A DNA stretch of 64,000 nt from Candidatus Olsenella pullistercoris (GCA_019116525.1 DXBM01000050.1:118211-182210); one strand, 5' to 3'; positions 17,248-26,442 are shown, numbered from the stretch's first letter. Notes: generated from the sequence alone by a model not told the origin. Translations and numbers: made by a program.

Positions 17248-17610
17248 GTGGGAAGGCGAGTCACCGTGCGCCTGGGAGACGTCACCGCGCGCGTCGCGCT
17301 CAACGACACCCCCGCCGCTCGCGCACTCGTCGAGCGCCTTCCGCTGGTCCTTCGCATGTGCGCCTCCTCTGTTGGATGCTGCGGCGCGCTGCCCTTCTCG
17401 CTCCCCGCTGACCCCGCGCTCGTGCACCGAGGCTGGACGGACGGGGACGTCAACTACAACCCGACGGGCGGCTGGCTTGCGATTTTCTTCGAGGACGAGC
17501 GCAACTCGCTTCGGTACGGAGACCAGCTCACCATCGGGCGCATTGAGGGTCAGCTCGATTCGCTGCGTACGCTCGACGGCCGGCTTGATGCCGTAATTGA
17601 TGTGAACTAG
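17248..17610 (+). CDS. Cyclophilin-like fold protein (cytosolic)
   Basis: VTVRLGDVTARVALNDTPAARALVERLPLVL...GDVNYNPTGGWLAIFFEDE...LTIGRIEG. Confidence 0.8.
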   Translation: MGRRVTVRLGDVTARVALNDTPAARALVERLPLVLRMCASSVGCCGALPFSLPADPALVHRGWTDGDVNYNPTGGWLAIFFEDERNSLRYGDQLTIGRIEGQLDSLRTLDGRLDAVIDVN

Positions 17611-17648
17611 CGCCGGGAACGCCCCGGGCGAGGACTGAGGAGGAAGAC

Positions 17649-18668
17649 ATGCGCTACGCGAAACTCGGCCACTCCGGCATCGAGGTCTCGAGGGTCTGCC
17701 TGGGAGGCATGAGTTTCGGCGTCCCCACGCCGGACCACCACCAGTGGACCATCGACCCCAGCGAGACCTGTGCCGTCATTGCCCGTGCGCTCGAGCTGGG
17801 CGTGAACTTCATCGACACGGCCAACTGCTACGCCAACGGCACGAGCGAGGAGTACATCGGCGCCGCCCTGCGCGATCTGGGCGTGGCGCGCGACCAGGTG
17901 GTGCTGGCGAGCAAGGTCTACTTCAACGAGGGGCGCCTCTCGGCCTCGGCCATCGAGCGCGAGATCGAGGGGACGCTGCGCCGCCTTGGCACGGAATACC
18001 TCGACCTCTACATCATCCACCGCTTTGACTACGACACGCCCATCGAAGAGACCATGGAGGCGCTCGACGGCCTCGTGCGCGTGGGCAAGGTCCGCGCGAT
18101 CGGAGCGAGCGCGATGTACGCCTACCAGCTCCACAACATGCAGGTCGCGGCTGAGCGCAACGGCTGGACCACGTTCACGTCCATGCAGTGCCACTACAAC
18201 CTGCTCTACCGCGAGGACGAGCGCGAGATGATCCCCGTCTGCCGCCAGTACGACATGGCGCTGACGCCCTACAGCCCGCTTGCGTCCGGCCACCTCTGCC
18301 GTCCCACCTGGGACTCCGACTCCGTCCGCAGCCGCACCGACCAGGTGATGGTGAACAAGTACGACGCCGCGCGCGACAATGACATGAAGATCGTGACGCG
18401 CGTGGCCGAGGTCGCCGAGCGGCACGAGGTGCCGATGTCGCGCGTCGCCCTTGCGTGGCACTGGGCGCGCGGGGTGGAGGCGCCGATCGTGGGCTGCTCG
18501 CGCCCCGAGCGCGTGGACGACGCCGTGGCCGCGCTCGACGTGGAGCTCTCGGCCGAGGAGCTGGCCTACCTCGAGGAGCCCTATGCGGCGCACGAGCTCG
18601 TGGGCCCGCTGGGCCGTCCCGGCGAGAAGCCCCTCGCTGGCACGACGGATCCCAATGCAAGGAAGTAG
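17649..18668 (+). CDS. Aldo/keto reductase
   Basis: MRYAKLGHSGIEVSRVCLGGMSFG...GVNFIDTANCYANGTSEEYIG...GTEYLDLYIIHRFD. Confidence 0.95.
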   Translation: MRYAKLGHSGIEVSRVCLGGMSFGVPTPDHHQWTIDPSETCAVIARALELGVNFIDTANCYANGTSEEYIGAALRDLGVARDQVVLASKVYFNEGRLSASAIEREIEGTLRRLGTEYLDLYIIHRFDYDTPIEETMEALDGLVRVGKVRAIGASAMYAYQLHNMQVAAERNGWTTFTSMQCHYNLLYREDEREMIPVCRQYDMALTPYSPLASGHLCRPTWDSDSVRSRTDQVMVNKYDAARDNDMKIVTRVAEVAERHEVPMSRVALAWHWARGVEAPIVGCSRPERVDDAVAALDVELSAEELAYLEEPYAAHELVGPLGRPGEKPLAGTTDPNARK

Positions 18669-18725
18669 ACGTGCCCGCGGGCGGCGCCTGCCGGCGCCGC
18701 CCGGCGGACGGGAAAGGAGAGGACG

Positions 18726-19454
18726 ATGGCTGACTATCAGGGCGTTGCGGGGCTCGATCGGACCGACCCCGAGTTCGCCGAGCGCTTCGCGTACTTCGCG
18801 GGCGAGGAGGTGCCCGGCGAGCCCGCCGCGGAGCTGCCCGCCCGCGAGCGCTACCTTGTGGTGCTCGCCGCCCTTCTCGGCTGCCAGGGGCTGGACGAGT
18901 TCCGTCTCATGGCCGCCGAGGCGCTCGACGCGGGCGTCACGCCGGTCGAGCTCAAGGAGGTCGTCTACCAGGCATGCGCCTACCTGGGCATCGGGAGGGT
19001 GAGGCCGTTCCTTGACGCCTCGAACGAGCTGCTCGCCGCGCGCGGCGTTGAGCTCCCGCTCGAGCCTCAGGCGACCACCACGCTCGAGACCCGCTGCGCC
19101 GCCGGCAACCAGAAGCAGATCGACTACTTTGGCGAGGGCATGCGCGAGAGCTGGGAGAGCGGACCTGCGGAGCGCTCGCACGTCAACCGCTGGCTCGCGG
19201 AGAACTGCTTCGGCGACTACTACACGCGCGGCGGCCTCTCCGACCTGGACCGCGAGATGGTCACGTTCTGCTACATCGCGGCCCAGGGCGGCTGCGAGCC
19301 GCAGGCCACGGCACACGCGGGAGGCAACATGAACCTCGGGCGCACCAAGGACTTCCTGTACCGCGTGGTGTCGCAGATGCTTCCCTACATAGGCTACCCG
19401 CGCAGCCTGAACGCGCTCGCCTGCATCGACAGCGCGGCGGCCGCGCGCGCATAG
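18726..19454 (+). CDS. Carboxymuconolactone decarboxylase family protein (two CMD-like halves)
   Basis: RERYLVVLAALLGCQGLDEF...GVTPVELKEVVYQACAYLGIGR; second half REMVTFCYIAAQGG. Confidence 0.9.
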   Translation: MADYQGVAGLDRTDPEFAERFAYFAGEEVPGEPAAELPARERYLVVLAALLGCQGLDEFRLMAAEALDAGVTPVELKEVVYQACAYLGIGRVRPFLDASNELLAARGVELPLEPQATTTLETRCAAGNQKQIDYFGEGMRESWESGPAERSHVNRWLAENCFGDYYTRGGLSDLDREMVTFCYIAAQGGCEPQATAHAGGNMNLGRTKDFLYRVVSQMLPYIGYPRSLNALACIDSAAAARA

Positions 19455-19480
19455 CAACCCATCGACCAAGGAGACAGATC

Positions 19481-19900
19481 ATGGCAGAGAGCAACGACTT
19501 CACCCCGATGTTCGGCATGGGCGCGCCCAACGAGGCCTTCGCCCAGTACTTCATCGGCAACTCCTACCTCAACCCGCTCACGAGCGCCGCGGAGTGCGGC
19601 GTGGGCCTCGCCAACGTGACCTTCGAGCCGGGGTGCCGCAACAACTGGCACGTCCACCACGCCGACAAGGGCGGCGGGCAGATGCTCATCGTGACCGACG
19701 GGCGCGGTTGGTACCAGGAGTGGGGCAAGGAGCCCCAGGAGCTTCTCCCCGGCAGCGTCGTCTACATCCCGGCGGGCGTGAAGCACTGGCACGGGGCGGC
19801 GCGCGACTCCTGGATGTCGCACATCGCCTTCGAGGTGCCGGGCGAGAACTGCTCCAACGAGTGGCTCGAGCCCGTGGACGACGGGGACTACCCGGCGTAG
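19481..19900 (+). CDS. Cupin domain protein
   Basis: VTFEPGCRNNWHVHHADKGGGQMLIVTDGRGWYQEWG...PGSVVYIPAGVKHWHGA. Confidence 0.95.
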   Translation: MAESNDFTPMFGMGAPNEAFAQYFIGNSYLNPLTSAAECGVGLANVTFEPGCRNNWHVHHADKGGGQMLIVTDGRGWYQEWGKEPQELLPGSVVYIPAGVKHWHGAARDSWMSHIAFEVPGENCSNEWLEPVDDGDYPA

Positions 19901-19974
19901 AACAGCAATCGCGACGAGTGCGCGCCAAGAAGGTCGCACTCGCCACGATTCGTGTCCGTATGGACGTTTTTCTC

Positions 19975-20023
19975 GCCGAGTGCGCGCTGCGGGGCAGGCC
20001 CCGGCGCGCACTCGGCCCTTTTT
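19975..20023 (+). terminator. Rho-independent terminator of redox operon
   Basis: GCCGAGTGCGCGC...GCGCGCACTCGGC stem followed by CCTTTTT. Confidence 0.9.
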
Positions 20024-20035
20024 GTGACGCAACGT

Positions 20036-20083
20036 GCCAAAAGGGGACAGCCCCCTTGTCTCATTGAGGGGCAGTCCTTTGGC
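20036..20083. repeat. Imperfect intergenic palindrome, family A (degenerate copy)
   Basis: GCCAAAAGGGGACAGCCCC...GGGGCAGTCCTTTGGC. Confidence 0.6.
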
Positions 20084-20095
20084 CTGCGTCCCCGG

Positions 20096-20368
20096 CTAGG
20101 CGAGAAGGGCGGCATGCTCCGGGTGCTTCTCAAACCAGCTCACGGCATACGAGCACGTGGGCCGGGCGCGGAACCCGCTCGCCGCGATGCTCGTCACGGC
20201 GCGGCGCATGAGCTCGCCCGCGACGCCCTGCCCGCGCAGCGACTCGTCCACGAAGGTGCGGCGAATCTCCACCACGCACCGCTCGACCTCGGGAAACGTT
20301 ACCTCCGCAAGCACGTTCCACGACTCGTCCAGAAGCTGGACGCGGTCTCGCTCCATCACGTAGCTCAT
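20096..20368 (-). CDS. GNAT-like N-acetyltransferase, short (COG2388-like)
   Basis: EVTFPEVERCVVEIRRTFVDESLRGQGVAGELMRRAV. Confidence 0.85.
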   Translation of the reverse strand: MSYVMERDRVQLLDESWNVLAEVTFPEVERCVVEIRRTFVDESLRGQGVAGELMRRAVTSIAASGFRARPTCSYAVSWFEKHPEHAALLA

Positions 20369-20385
20369 TGCTGTCCTCCTGTTCC

Positions 20386-21603
20386 TCAGCCCTGCACGCG
20401 CGCAGAGTCCTCGGGCGTGATCGTCATGGACTGGAAGCGGTTCTGCATGTAGGCGTTGTCATAGTGCTCCGCGTAGAACTCCTCAACGGGCGAGCTCGGC
20501 GCGAGGCCGCTCTCCCGCTGGTACCAGCACTCGAGCGCCTGGAGCGTCATCACGCCGTTCACGAGCATGAGCAGGGCGCAGAGCGTGGTGACGGAGTAGC
20601 GAGCCTTCCACGGGATGAGGTTGATGAGCTTGAGCAGCCACGGGAGGCAGAGCTTGATCCACACGAAGCCGAGCGCGCCCCACATGCACATGAAGAGCGT
20701 GGACGTGCGTCCGCCAAAGAGGATGGCGATGGGGTCGGGGAAGAGGCCAAAGATCGTGGAGCCAGAGTAGTCCCAGGCGACGGCGCCAAAGCCTACCTGC
20801 ATGAACCAGGAGACGGCGGCCTCGAACAGGCCCCCGATCACGGCCGACACGAGGAAGATGATCACGGGGTTGGCCTTGTAGAAGCGGTTGAGCGCCACGG
20901 TCATGAGCACGGCGCCAAAGCCGTAGATGGGCGAGAACGGGCCGTAGAGCATCCCGGCGCGGTCCTGGTAGACGCCCGGGTCGACGACGACCATGTGGTA
21001 GATGACCTCGATGACGAGGCCCAGCACGCAGCAGACGACAAAGACCCAGAAGAGGTTGAAGAAGTCCAGCTCGATGAAGCCGCGGTCGCCCTTGGCACGG
21101 CCGAGCGTGCCGGCCCGGACGTCCTCGGCCGTCTCCATCTCGCGCAGGCGTCGCTGGATGCGGCGCTCGGTGATGAGCGTGGGGTCGATGGTCGCGGAGA
21201 TGACGAGAAGGACGAGCAGGCGCGCGCCGTCGTAGATGAGGTTGTCGCCAAAGCCGTTTAGCATGATCTCAAGGACGAGGTTGACGATGCCCACGCCCAG
21301 GAGCGCGTAGGCGATCTGCGCCACGTGCCGGCGGCGGTTCCTGAGGACGAGCACGCCGAAGGCGACGTAGCCAAGCGCCGCGACGGTCATCGTCACGAGC
21401 TGGATGACGGTGAGCGACATGGTGAGCGTGACGTCGTTGCTCTCGCGGAAGAGCTGGGCGCCGTACTGGGCGAGCGGCACCGCGAGCAGCGCCACGAGGG
21501 CAAGGACCGCGAGCGCGGTGACGAGGCAGTAGACGCCGTAGACCTTGAGAAGGACGGAGATCTTGCGACTCTCTGCGGGCGCGGGCTTGGGCGCTGTGCT
21601 CAT
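20386..21603 (-). CDS. Putative ABC transporter permease, CmpB-type (PF06541-like)
   Basis: FFNLFWVFVVCCVLGLVIEVIYHMVVVDPGVYQDRAGMLYGPFSPIYGFGAVLM. Confidence 0.85.
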   Translation of the reverse strand: MSTAPKPAPAESRKISVLLKVYGVYCLVTALAVLALVALLAVPLAQYGAQLFRESNDVTLTMSLTVIQLVTMTVAALGYVAFGVLVLRNRRRHVAQIAYALLGVGIVNLVLEIMLNGFGDNLIYDGARLLVLLVISATIDPTLITERRIQRRLREMETAEDVRAGTLGRAKGDRGFIELDFFNLFWVFVVCCVLGLVIEVIYHMVVVDPGVYQDRAGMLYGPFSPIYGFGAVLMTVALNRFYKANPVIIFLVSAVIGGLFEAAVSWFMQVGFGAVAWDYSGSTIFGLFPDPIAILFGGRTSTLFMCMWGALGFVWIKLCLPWLLKLINLIPWKARYSVTTLCALLMLVNGVMTLQALECWYQRESGLAPSSPVEEFYAEHYDNAYMQNRFQSMTITPEDSARVQG

Positions 21604-21712
21604 GTTGCTCCTTAGGGGTGGGGGTGCGTTGCGTCCATCGTACCCCGACGAACGCAACTCAAGCACCTGTTGAGGCATTTTGTTCCCGAGCGCCCGGCGC
21701 GGGCCGCGGACG

Positions 21713-22228
21713 CTATCCGGCGAGCGCGCGCAGGGCGTCGGCGGTGCCCTCCTGAGCGGAGAGGTAGAGCGAGATCCCCACGAGCGGGACCCGGACGCCG
21801 AGCGTGTCGGAGCCCTCGTAGGTGACGACCTCGAGCACCTTGACCTCCTCGACGTCGCTCGCGTCCTGGCCGAGAAGGGCGGTGGAGGGCTGCCACAGCT
21901 CGATGACGTACTCCTCCTGCGCCTCGTCGGGCCTCGCGGCAACTCCGTTGACCCCGGAGAGGGGCTCGAAGGCAGCCTCGATGGCGGCCTGGTCCGTGAT
22001 CTCCGCGACCTGCTCGCCCGTGGAGGCGTCGAGGATGACGGCGCGGCTCAGCTTTCCCCACTCGACGCTCGAGAGGGCGTCAGCCGCCTCCTCCGCCTGG
22101 TCCGCGAGGCTCGACGCCGCGTCGGCGACGTCAGAGGCGACGTCGGTCGCCTCGCCCAGGCCAAAGCACCCGGCGAGTGAGAGGGGGAGCGCGGCGGAAA
22201 GGACGAGCGCGGCAAGGCGACGGCGCAT
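21713..22228 (-). CDS. Putative lipoprotein of unknown function
   Basis: MRRRLAALVLSAALPLSLAGC lipobox; no recognised domain. Confidence 0.75.
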   Translation of the reverse strand: MRRRLAALVLSAALPLSLAGCFGLGEATDVASDVADAASSLADQAEEAADALSSVEWGKLSRAVILDASTGEQVAEITDQAAIEAAFEPLSGVNGVAARPDEAQEEYVIELWQPSTALLGQDASDVEEVKVLEVVTYEGSDTLGVRVPLVGISLYLSAQEGTADALRALAG

Positions 22229-22332
22229 GGGGCCTCCTTCGAACGGCTTTGAGCGAATTGTCGCACATCGCCGCCGGCGTGCGAGGGGACGATTCCCGCT
22301 ACAATAGCTGCGCTCAAACCCATCGAAAATGA

Positions 22333-22357
22333 GTCAAAAGGGGACTGTCCCCTTTTG
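22333..22357. repeat. Family A palindrome GTCAAAAGGGGAC-T-GTCCCCTTTTG
   Basis: Near-identical to copies at 50092 and 53246; immediately upstream of prfC RBS. Confidence 0.85.
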
Positions 22358-22375
22358 GCCTATCAGGAGGAACGA

Positions 22376-23989
22376 ATGCCAAGCCTCGCGGAGGAGATTT
22401 CTTCTCGCCGTACCTTTGCCATCATCTCGCACCCGGACGCGGGCAAGACCACGCTCACCGAGAAGCTGCTGCTCTACACCGGCCAGGTGCAGTCCGCGGG
22501 CTCGGTCAAGGGGAAGGCGAGCGCGAGGCACGCGGTCTCGGACTGGATGGACATCGAGAAGGCCCGCGGCATCTCCGTGACGTCGTCCGTGCTCCAGTTC
22601 ACCTACGACGGCTGCTGCGTGAACATCCTTGACACCCCTGGCCACCAGGACTTCTCCGAGGACACCTACCGCACGCTCATGGCCGCCGACTCCGCCGTCA
22701 TGGTGATTGACGGCGCCAAGGGCGTGGAGGCGCAGACCGTCAAGCTCTTCAAGGTGTGCGCCCTGCGCGGCATTCCCATCTTCACCTTCGTGAACAAGCT
22801 CGACCACGAGACGCGCGACCCCTTTGAGCTCATGGAGGAGATCGAGAGCGTGCTCGGCATCGGGACGTACCCGATGAACTGGCCCATCGGCAACGGGCGG
22901 ACGTTCCGCGGCGTCTTTGACCGCGCGAGCCGCCGCGTGCTCGCCTTCGAGGGCGACGGCCGCGCCAACGCCACCAAGCGCGTTGCCGAGGTGGAGGCCG
23001 AGCTCGGCGACGCCGCGCTCGACGAGCTCATCGGGGAGGAGAACCACCGCGCGCTCGTGGACGACATCGAGCTGCTCGACGGCGCGGACCATGAGTTCGA
23101 CCTCGAGGCCGTGCGCACGGGCAAGCTCACGCCGGTCTTCTTTGGCTCGGCGCTCACCAACTTCGGCGTCGAGCCCTTCCTGCGCGACTTCCTGCGCATG
23201 GCGCCCGCGCCGGGACCGCACACCGACGCCGCCACAGGCGAGCCGGTCGAGGCGACAAGCCCGGACTTCTCGGGCTTCGTCTTCAAGATCCAGGCCAACA
23301 TGGACAAGAACCACCGCGACCGCATCGCGTTTTTGCGCATCTGCTCGGGGAGGTTCGAGCGCGGCATGGACGCCTGGCACGTGCAGGGCGAGCGCAAGAT
23401 CAAGCTCGCCACCGGCACAGCGATGATGGCGGACGACCGCGCCACGGTGGACGAGGCGTGCGCCGGTGACATCGTGGGCCTCTTCGACCCGGGGATCTTC
23501 TCGATCGGTGACACGCTGTGCCGCGTGGGCGCCCATGTGCGCTACGCCGGCATCCCCACCTTCGCGCCGGAGCACTTCGCGCGCGTCTCCCAGGTCGACA
23601 CGCTCAAGCGCAAGCAGTTCGTGAAGGGCATGGAGGAGCTCGCCCAGGAGGGCGCCATCCAGATCTTCCGCGAGCTTGGGGCCGGCATGGAGAGCGTGAT
23701 CGTGGGCGTGGTGGGCGAGCTGCAGTTTGAGGTGCTCGAGCAGCGGCTCAAGAGCGAGTACCGCGTGGAGGTGTACCGGCAGGGCCTTCCCTACACCGAC
23801 ATCCGCTGGATCGAGAACTCGGCAGACGAGGTTGACGTGCGCTCGCTTGACCTCACGCGCGACACGCTGCGCGTGGAGGACATGCGCGGCGGGCGCCTGC
23901 TGCTGTTCAAGAGCCCCTGGAACATCGACTGGGCGCTCGAGCACAACGAGGGCCTGCGCCTCTCGGAGTTCGGCAACGTGACGTTCTAG
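22376..23989 (+). CDS. prfC: Peptide chain release factor 3
   Basis: RRTFAIISHPDAGKTTLTEKLLLYTGQVQSAGSVKGKASARHAVSDWMDIEKARGISVTSSVLQF. Confidence 0.97.
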   Translation: MPSLAEEISSRRTFAIISHPDAGKTTLTEKLLLYTGQVQSAGSVKGKASARHAVSDWMDIEKARGISVTSSVLQFTYDGCCVNILDTPGHQDFSEDTYRTLMAADSAVMVIDGAKGVEAQTVKLFKVCALRGIPIFTFVNKLDHETRDPFELMEEIESVLGIGTYPMNWPIGNGRTFRGVFDRASRRVLAFEGDGRANATKRVAEVEAELGDAALDELIGEENHRALVDDIELLDGADHEFDLEAVRTGKLTPVFFGSALTNFGVEPFLRDFLRMAPAPGPHTDAATGEPVEATSPDFSGFVFKIQANMDKNHRDRIAFLRICSGRFERGMDAWHVQGERKIKLATGTAMMADDRATVDEACAGDIVGLFDPGIFSIGDTLCRVGAHVRYAGIPTFAPEHFARVSQVDTLKRKQFVKGMEELAQEGAIQIFRELGAGMESVIVGVVGELQFEVLEQRLKSEYRVEVYRQGLPYTDIRWIENSADEVDVRSLDLTRDTLRVEDMRGGRLLLFKSPWNIDWALEHNEGLRLSEFGNVTF

Positions 23990-24002
23990 GGCCTGCGCCT
24001 CC

Positions 24003-24113
24003 TTGCTCACTCGGCGACCTTGCCCCCGGTGTAGAGCCCCAGTAGCGACCGCGCCTCGCGTATGCGCACGTCGGTGGGGGCGAGGCCGAGCCCGGAGCGG
24101 CACGTGGCATCAC
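24003..24113 (-). pseudogene. Possible C-terminal remnant of an unidentified gene
   Basis: Minus-strand GDATCRSGLGLAPTDVRIREARSLLGLYTGGKVAE* with coding-like composition but no start. Confidence 0.3.
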
Positions 24114-24171
24114 CATGAACGTGGACGCTATCGTGGGACGGCCTGTCCGTTGCTTCCATACCTCTGATATG

Positions 24172-24189
24172 CTGTAGACACGTCTACAG
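24172..24189. promoter_or_regulatory. Candidate TA operator CTGTAGAC-AC-GTCTACAG
   Basis: 8-bp perfect arms overlapping the -10/RBS region of antitoxin gene. Confidence 0.65.
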
Positions 24190-24200
24190 AGGAGGCTCGC

Positions 24201-24479
24201 ATGTCAACTTCGGTCGTCTCTGGTCGCGTTGACGAGAAGGTCCGCCAGCGTGCGGACGCCTACATCCGGGCAGCGGGGTCAACGCCGGCAGAGGTCATCA
24301 AGGTGGTCTGGGAGAACATCGCGCGTACGGGCGAAGTTCCGGAGGAGGAACCGGAGGAGCCTTGCGGCGCCTGGGAGCGCTTCATGGAGTTCAGGGAGAG
24401 TCTTCCCGAGGCCGAGCCGTGGCTGGTCAATCTCACCAAGGAGCAGATGCGCGACATGATTGCGAGCCGCTATGCGTGA
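24201..24479 (+). CDS. RelB/DinJ-like antitoxin
   Basis: MSTSVVSGRVDEKVRQRADAYIRAAGSTPAEVIKVVWENIARTGEVPEE. Confidence 0.85.
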   Translation: MSTSVVSGRVDEKVRQRADAYIRAAGSTPAEVIKVVWENIARTGEVPEEEPEEPCGAWERFMEFRESLPEAEPWLVNLTKEQMRDMIASRYA

Positions 24480-24900
24480 CTTCAACAGCAGGAGGTTGCT
24501 TTTTGACACCAACGTGCTTCTCGACGCGGTCTGCAGGGAGCGGCCTCAGTCCGCGGAGGCATGCGAGGTCCTTCATCGGTGCAACGGCGGGGGAGACCTG
24601 GGGCTTGTCGTCGTGGGGTCGCTCAAGGACGCCTATTACGTGCTGCAGCGCCACTACGATGAGGCGCGGGCGAGAAGATCTGTGGAATGGCTGCGCGAGC
24701 TGCTTGTGATCGCGCCGCTGGGTGCGGAGGAGTGCGAGCTCTCGCTTGGCTGCGGCGAGCCGGACTTTGAGGACGGCCTCATCCGCGCCTGCGCCGAGCT
24801 CAATGATGTGGACGTCATTCTCACACGCGACGCGGGGGCCTTTGGGCGGTCCAAGGTGCGTGCCATGACCTGCGCAGAGTACCTCGAGCTCTTTGGCTAG
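24472..24900 (+). CDS. PIN domain toxin
   Basis: RRLLFDTNVLLDAVCRERP...DFEDGLIRACAELNDVDVILTRDAGAF acidic PIN residues; overlaps antitoxin. Confidence 0.92.
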   Translation: MRDFNSRRLLFDTNVLLDAVCRERPQSAEACEVLHRCNGGGDLGLVVVGSLKDAYYVLQRHYDEARARRSVEWLRELLVIAPLGAEECELSLGCGEPDFEDGLIRACAELNDVDVILTRDAGAFGRSKVRAMTCAEYLELFG

Positions 24901-25056
24901 GCGTTTTGTATGGCACAGGTACGAGAGTGCTGTTCTTCTCGCGTGGCGATCAGGTCTGTTGAGTAGATAAATACTGTATTCCGCAAACTGGAGGGATGAT
25001 CGGGTCCCTTCTTGCGGGCGAGTACAATGGGCGCAGCCAACGGCGAGAGGAGGGCC

Positions 25057-25614
25057 ATGCGCGAGAAGATTGACGTGTGGGGGCAGGCGCCGGAGATCCT
25101 GGGGCAGCTGCGCAGCGGCGTGCTGCTGACGAGCGCGGCCGAGGGCGAGGTCAACGTCATGACGATCGGCTGGGGCACGCTCGGCGTGGAGTGGGGTCGG
25201 CCGGTCTTTGTTGCCTACGTGCGCACGAGCCGCCACACCCATGAGCTGCTCGACAGGTCGGGAGAGTTCACGGTGAGCGTGCCGGTTGCGACGGGCGACG
25301 CCGAACGGGACGCCCGCGTTCGGGCGATTCTGGCCACGTGCGGGTCGAGGAGCGGTCGCGACACGGACAAGGTGACCGAGTGCGGGCTTACGCTCGTGGA
25401 GGGCGAGGAGGTTGCCTCGCCGGCCATCGCCGAGCTGCCACTCACGCTCGAGTGCCGCGTGATCTACCGGCGCGACCAGGACGTCGCACTGCTGCCCGAC
25501 GGCCTTCGCGAGCGCTACTACCCGCAGGACAAGGGTCCCGAGGTCGCGCTCGCCAACCTTGCCTCGCACACGGAGTACTACGGCGAGATCGTGTCTGCCT
25601 ACGTGCTGCGCTAG
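25057..25614 (+). CDS. Flavin reductase family protein
   Basis: GVLLTSAAEGEVNVMTIGWGTLGVEWGRPVFVAYVRTSRHTHELLDRSGEFTVSVP. Confidence 0.93.
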   Translation: MREKIDVWGQAPEILGQLRSGVLLTSAAEGEVNVMTIGWGTLGVEWGRPVFVAYVRTSRHTHELLDRSGEFTVSVPVATGDAERDARVRAILATCGSRSGRDTDKVTECGLTLVEGEEVASPAIAELPLTLECRVIYRRDQDVALLPDGLRERYYPQDKGPEVALANLASHTEYYGEIVSAYVLR

Positions 25615-26381
25615 GCGCCGCGTCGGCGAGAGAGCAGCGCGCGCTCGGCCGCGAGGGCGAGCGGGTAGGGGAGCAGCTTGGTGGCAACGTAGAGGGCGCG
25701 CATGTCCGGTGACGGGATGCAGAGCGCCCGGCCCGCCCGCGCCGCGGCGAGGCCCCTGCGCGCGACCCGGCCAACGTCCTCGAAGCCGGTGATCCGGGCC
25801 ATTCGCGCGGCAACGTCATCAGCGCCCGCGTGGTCGAGGAAGGCGGTGCGCATGAACTTGGGGCAGAGCGCCGTCACGTGGATGTTGGCGTCGCTGAGCT
25901 CGGCGTCGAGGGAGAGCGAGAGGTCGAGCACGAAGCGCTTGGCCGCCGCGTAGGTGGCGAGCTGGGGCTGCGGCATGAACGCGGCGACGCTCGCCACGTT
26001 GAGGATGCGCGAGCCGGGCCCCATGTGCGGCAGCGTGCGGTAGATGAGCTCGACGGGCGCGAGCATGAGCAGGCGCGCCATGCGCGCGTTGTCGGCAGCG
26101 GGCATGTCGGCGAAGTCGCCGAACGTCCCGAACCCTGCGTTGTTGACGAGCAGGGCCACGCTCGCGTCGCCTCGCTCGTCGAGCGCCGCCTCGAGCGCGT
26201 CGAGGGAGGCGGGGTCCGTGAGGTCGAGCGCGAAGGGGCGGATGCGCGCGCCGGCTTTCTCGGCATGGCGCGAGACCGTCCAGATCTCGTCGAGCCTCCC
26301 GAAGGCGCCGGCCTCGAGCTGGCGCACGATCTCGGCGCCGAGTCCCGAGGACGCGCCGGTGACGATGGCGATTCGTGTCAT
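25611..26381 (-). CDS. Short-chain dehydrogenase/reductase
   Basis: RIAIVTGASSGLGAEIVRQLE...LLVNNAGFGTFGD...YAAAKRFVLDLS. Confidence 0.95.
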   Translation of the reverse strand: MTRIAIVTGASSGLGAEIVRQLEAGAFGRLDEIWTVSRHAEKAGARIRPFALDLTDPASLDALEAALDERGDASVALLVNNAGFGTFGDFADMPAADNARMARLLMLAPVELIYRTLPHMGPGSRILNVASVAAFMPQPQLATYAAAKRFVLDLSLSLDAELSDANIHVTALCPKFMRTAFLDHAGADDVAARMARITGFEDVGRVARRGLAAARAGRALCIPSPDMRALYVATKLLPYPLALAAERALLSRRRGA

Positions 26382-26383
26382 GG

Positions 26384-26436
26384 CCCCTCCCTTGTGTGAC
26401 AATTGCCCATGTTCAGTTTGTCACACAAGGGAGGGG
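26384..26436. promoter_or_regulatory. Inverted repeat in divergent SDR/lipase intergenic region
   Basis: CCCCTCCCTTGTGTGAC (26384-26400) / GTCACACAAGGGAGGGG (26420-26436) perfect 17-bp arms. Confidence 0.6.
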
Positions 26437-26442
26437 ACGGAC

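Noticed and set aside
17607-19469. 620-aa antisense ORF opposite the AKR/CMD genes
   Set aside because: Low-complexity Arg/Ala/Val/His composition typical of antisense frames in high-GC DNA; sense strand encodes recognisable proteins.
22334-24103. 589-aa antisense ORF opposite prfC
   Set aside because: Spurious high-GC frame; prfC is unambiguous.
24472-24900. PIN gene as part of a larger anti-phage defence island
   Set aside because: Flanked by prfC and a flavin reductase; no restriction, CBASS, Abi or other defence genes seen nearby.
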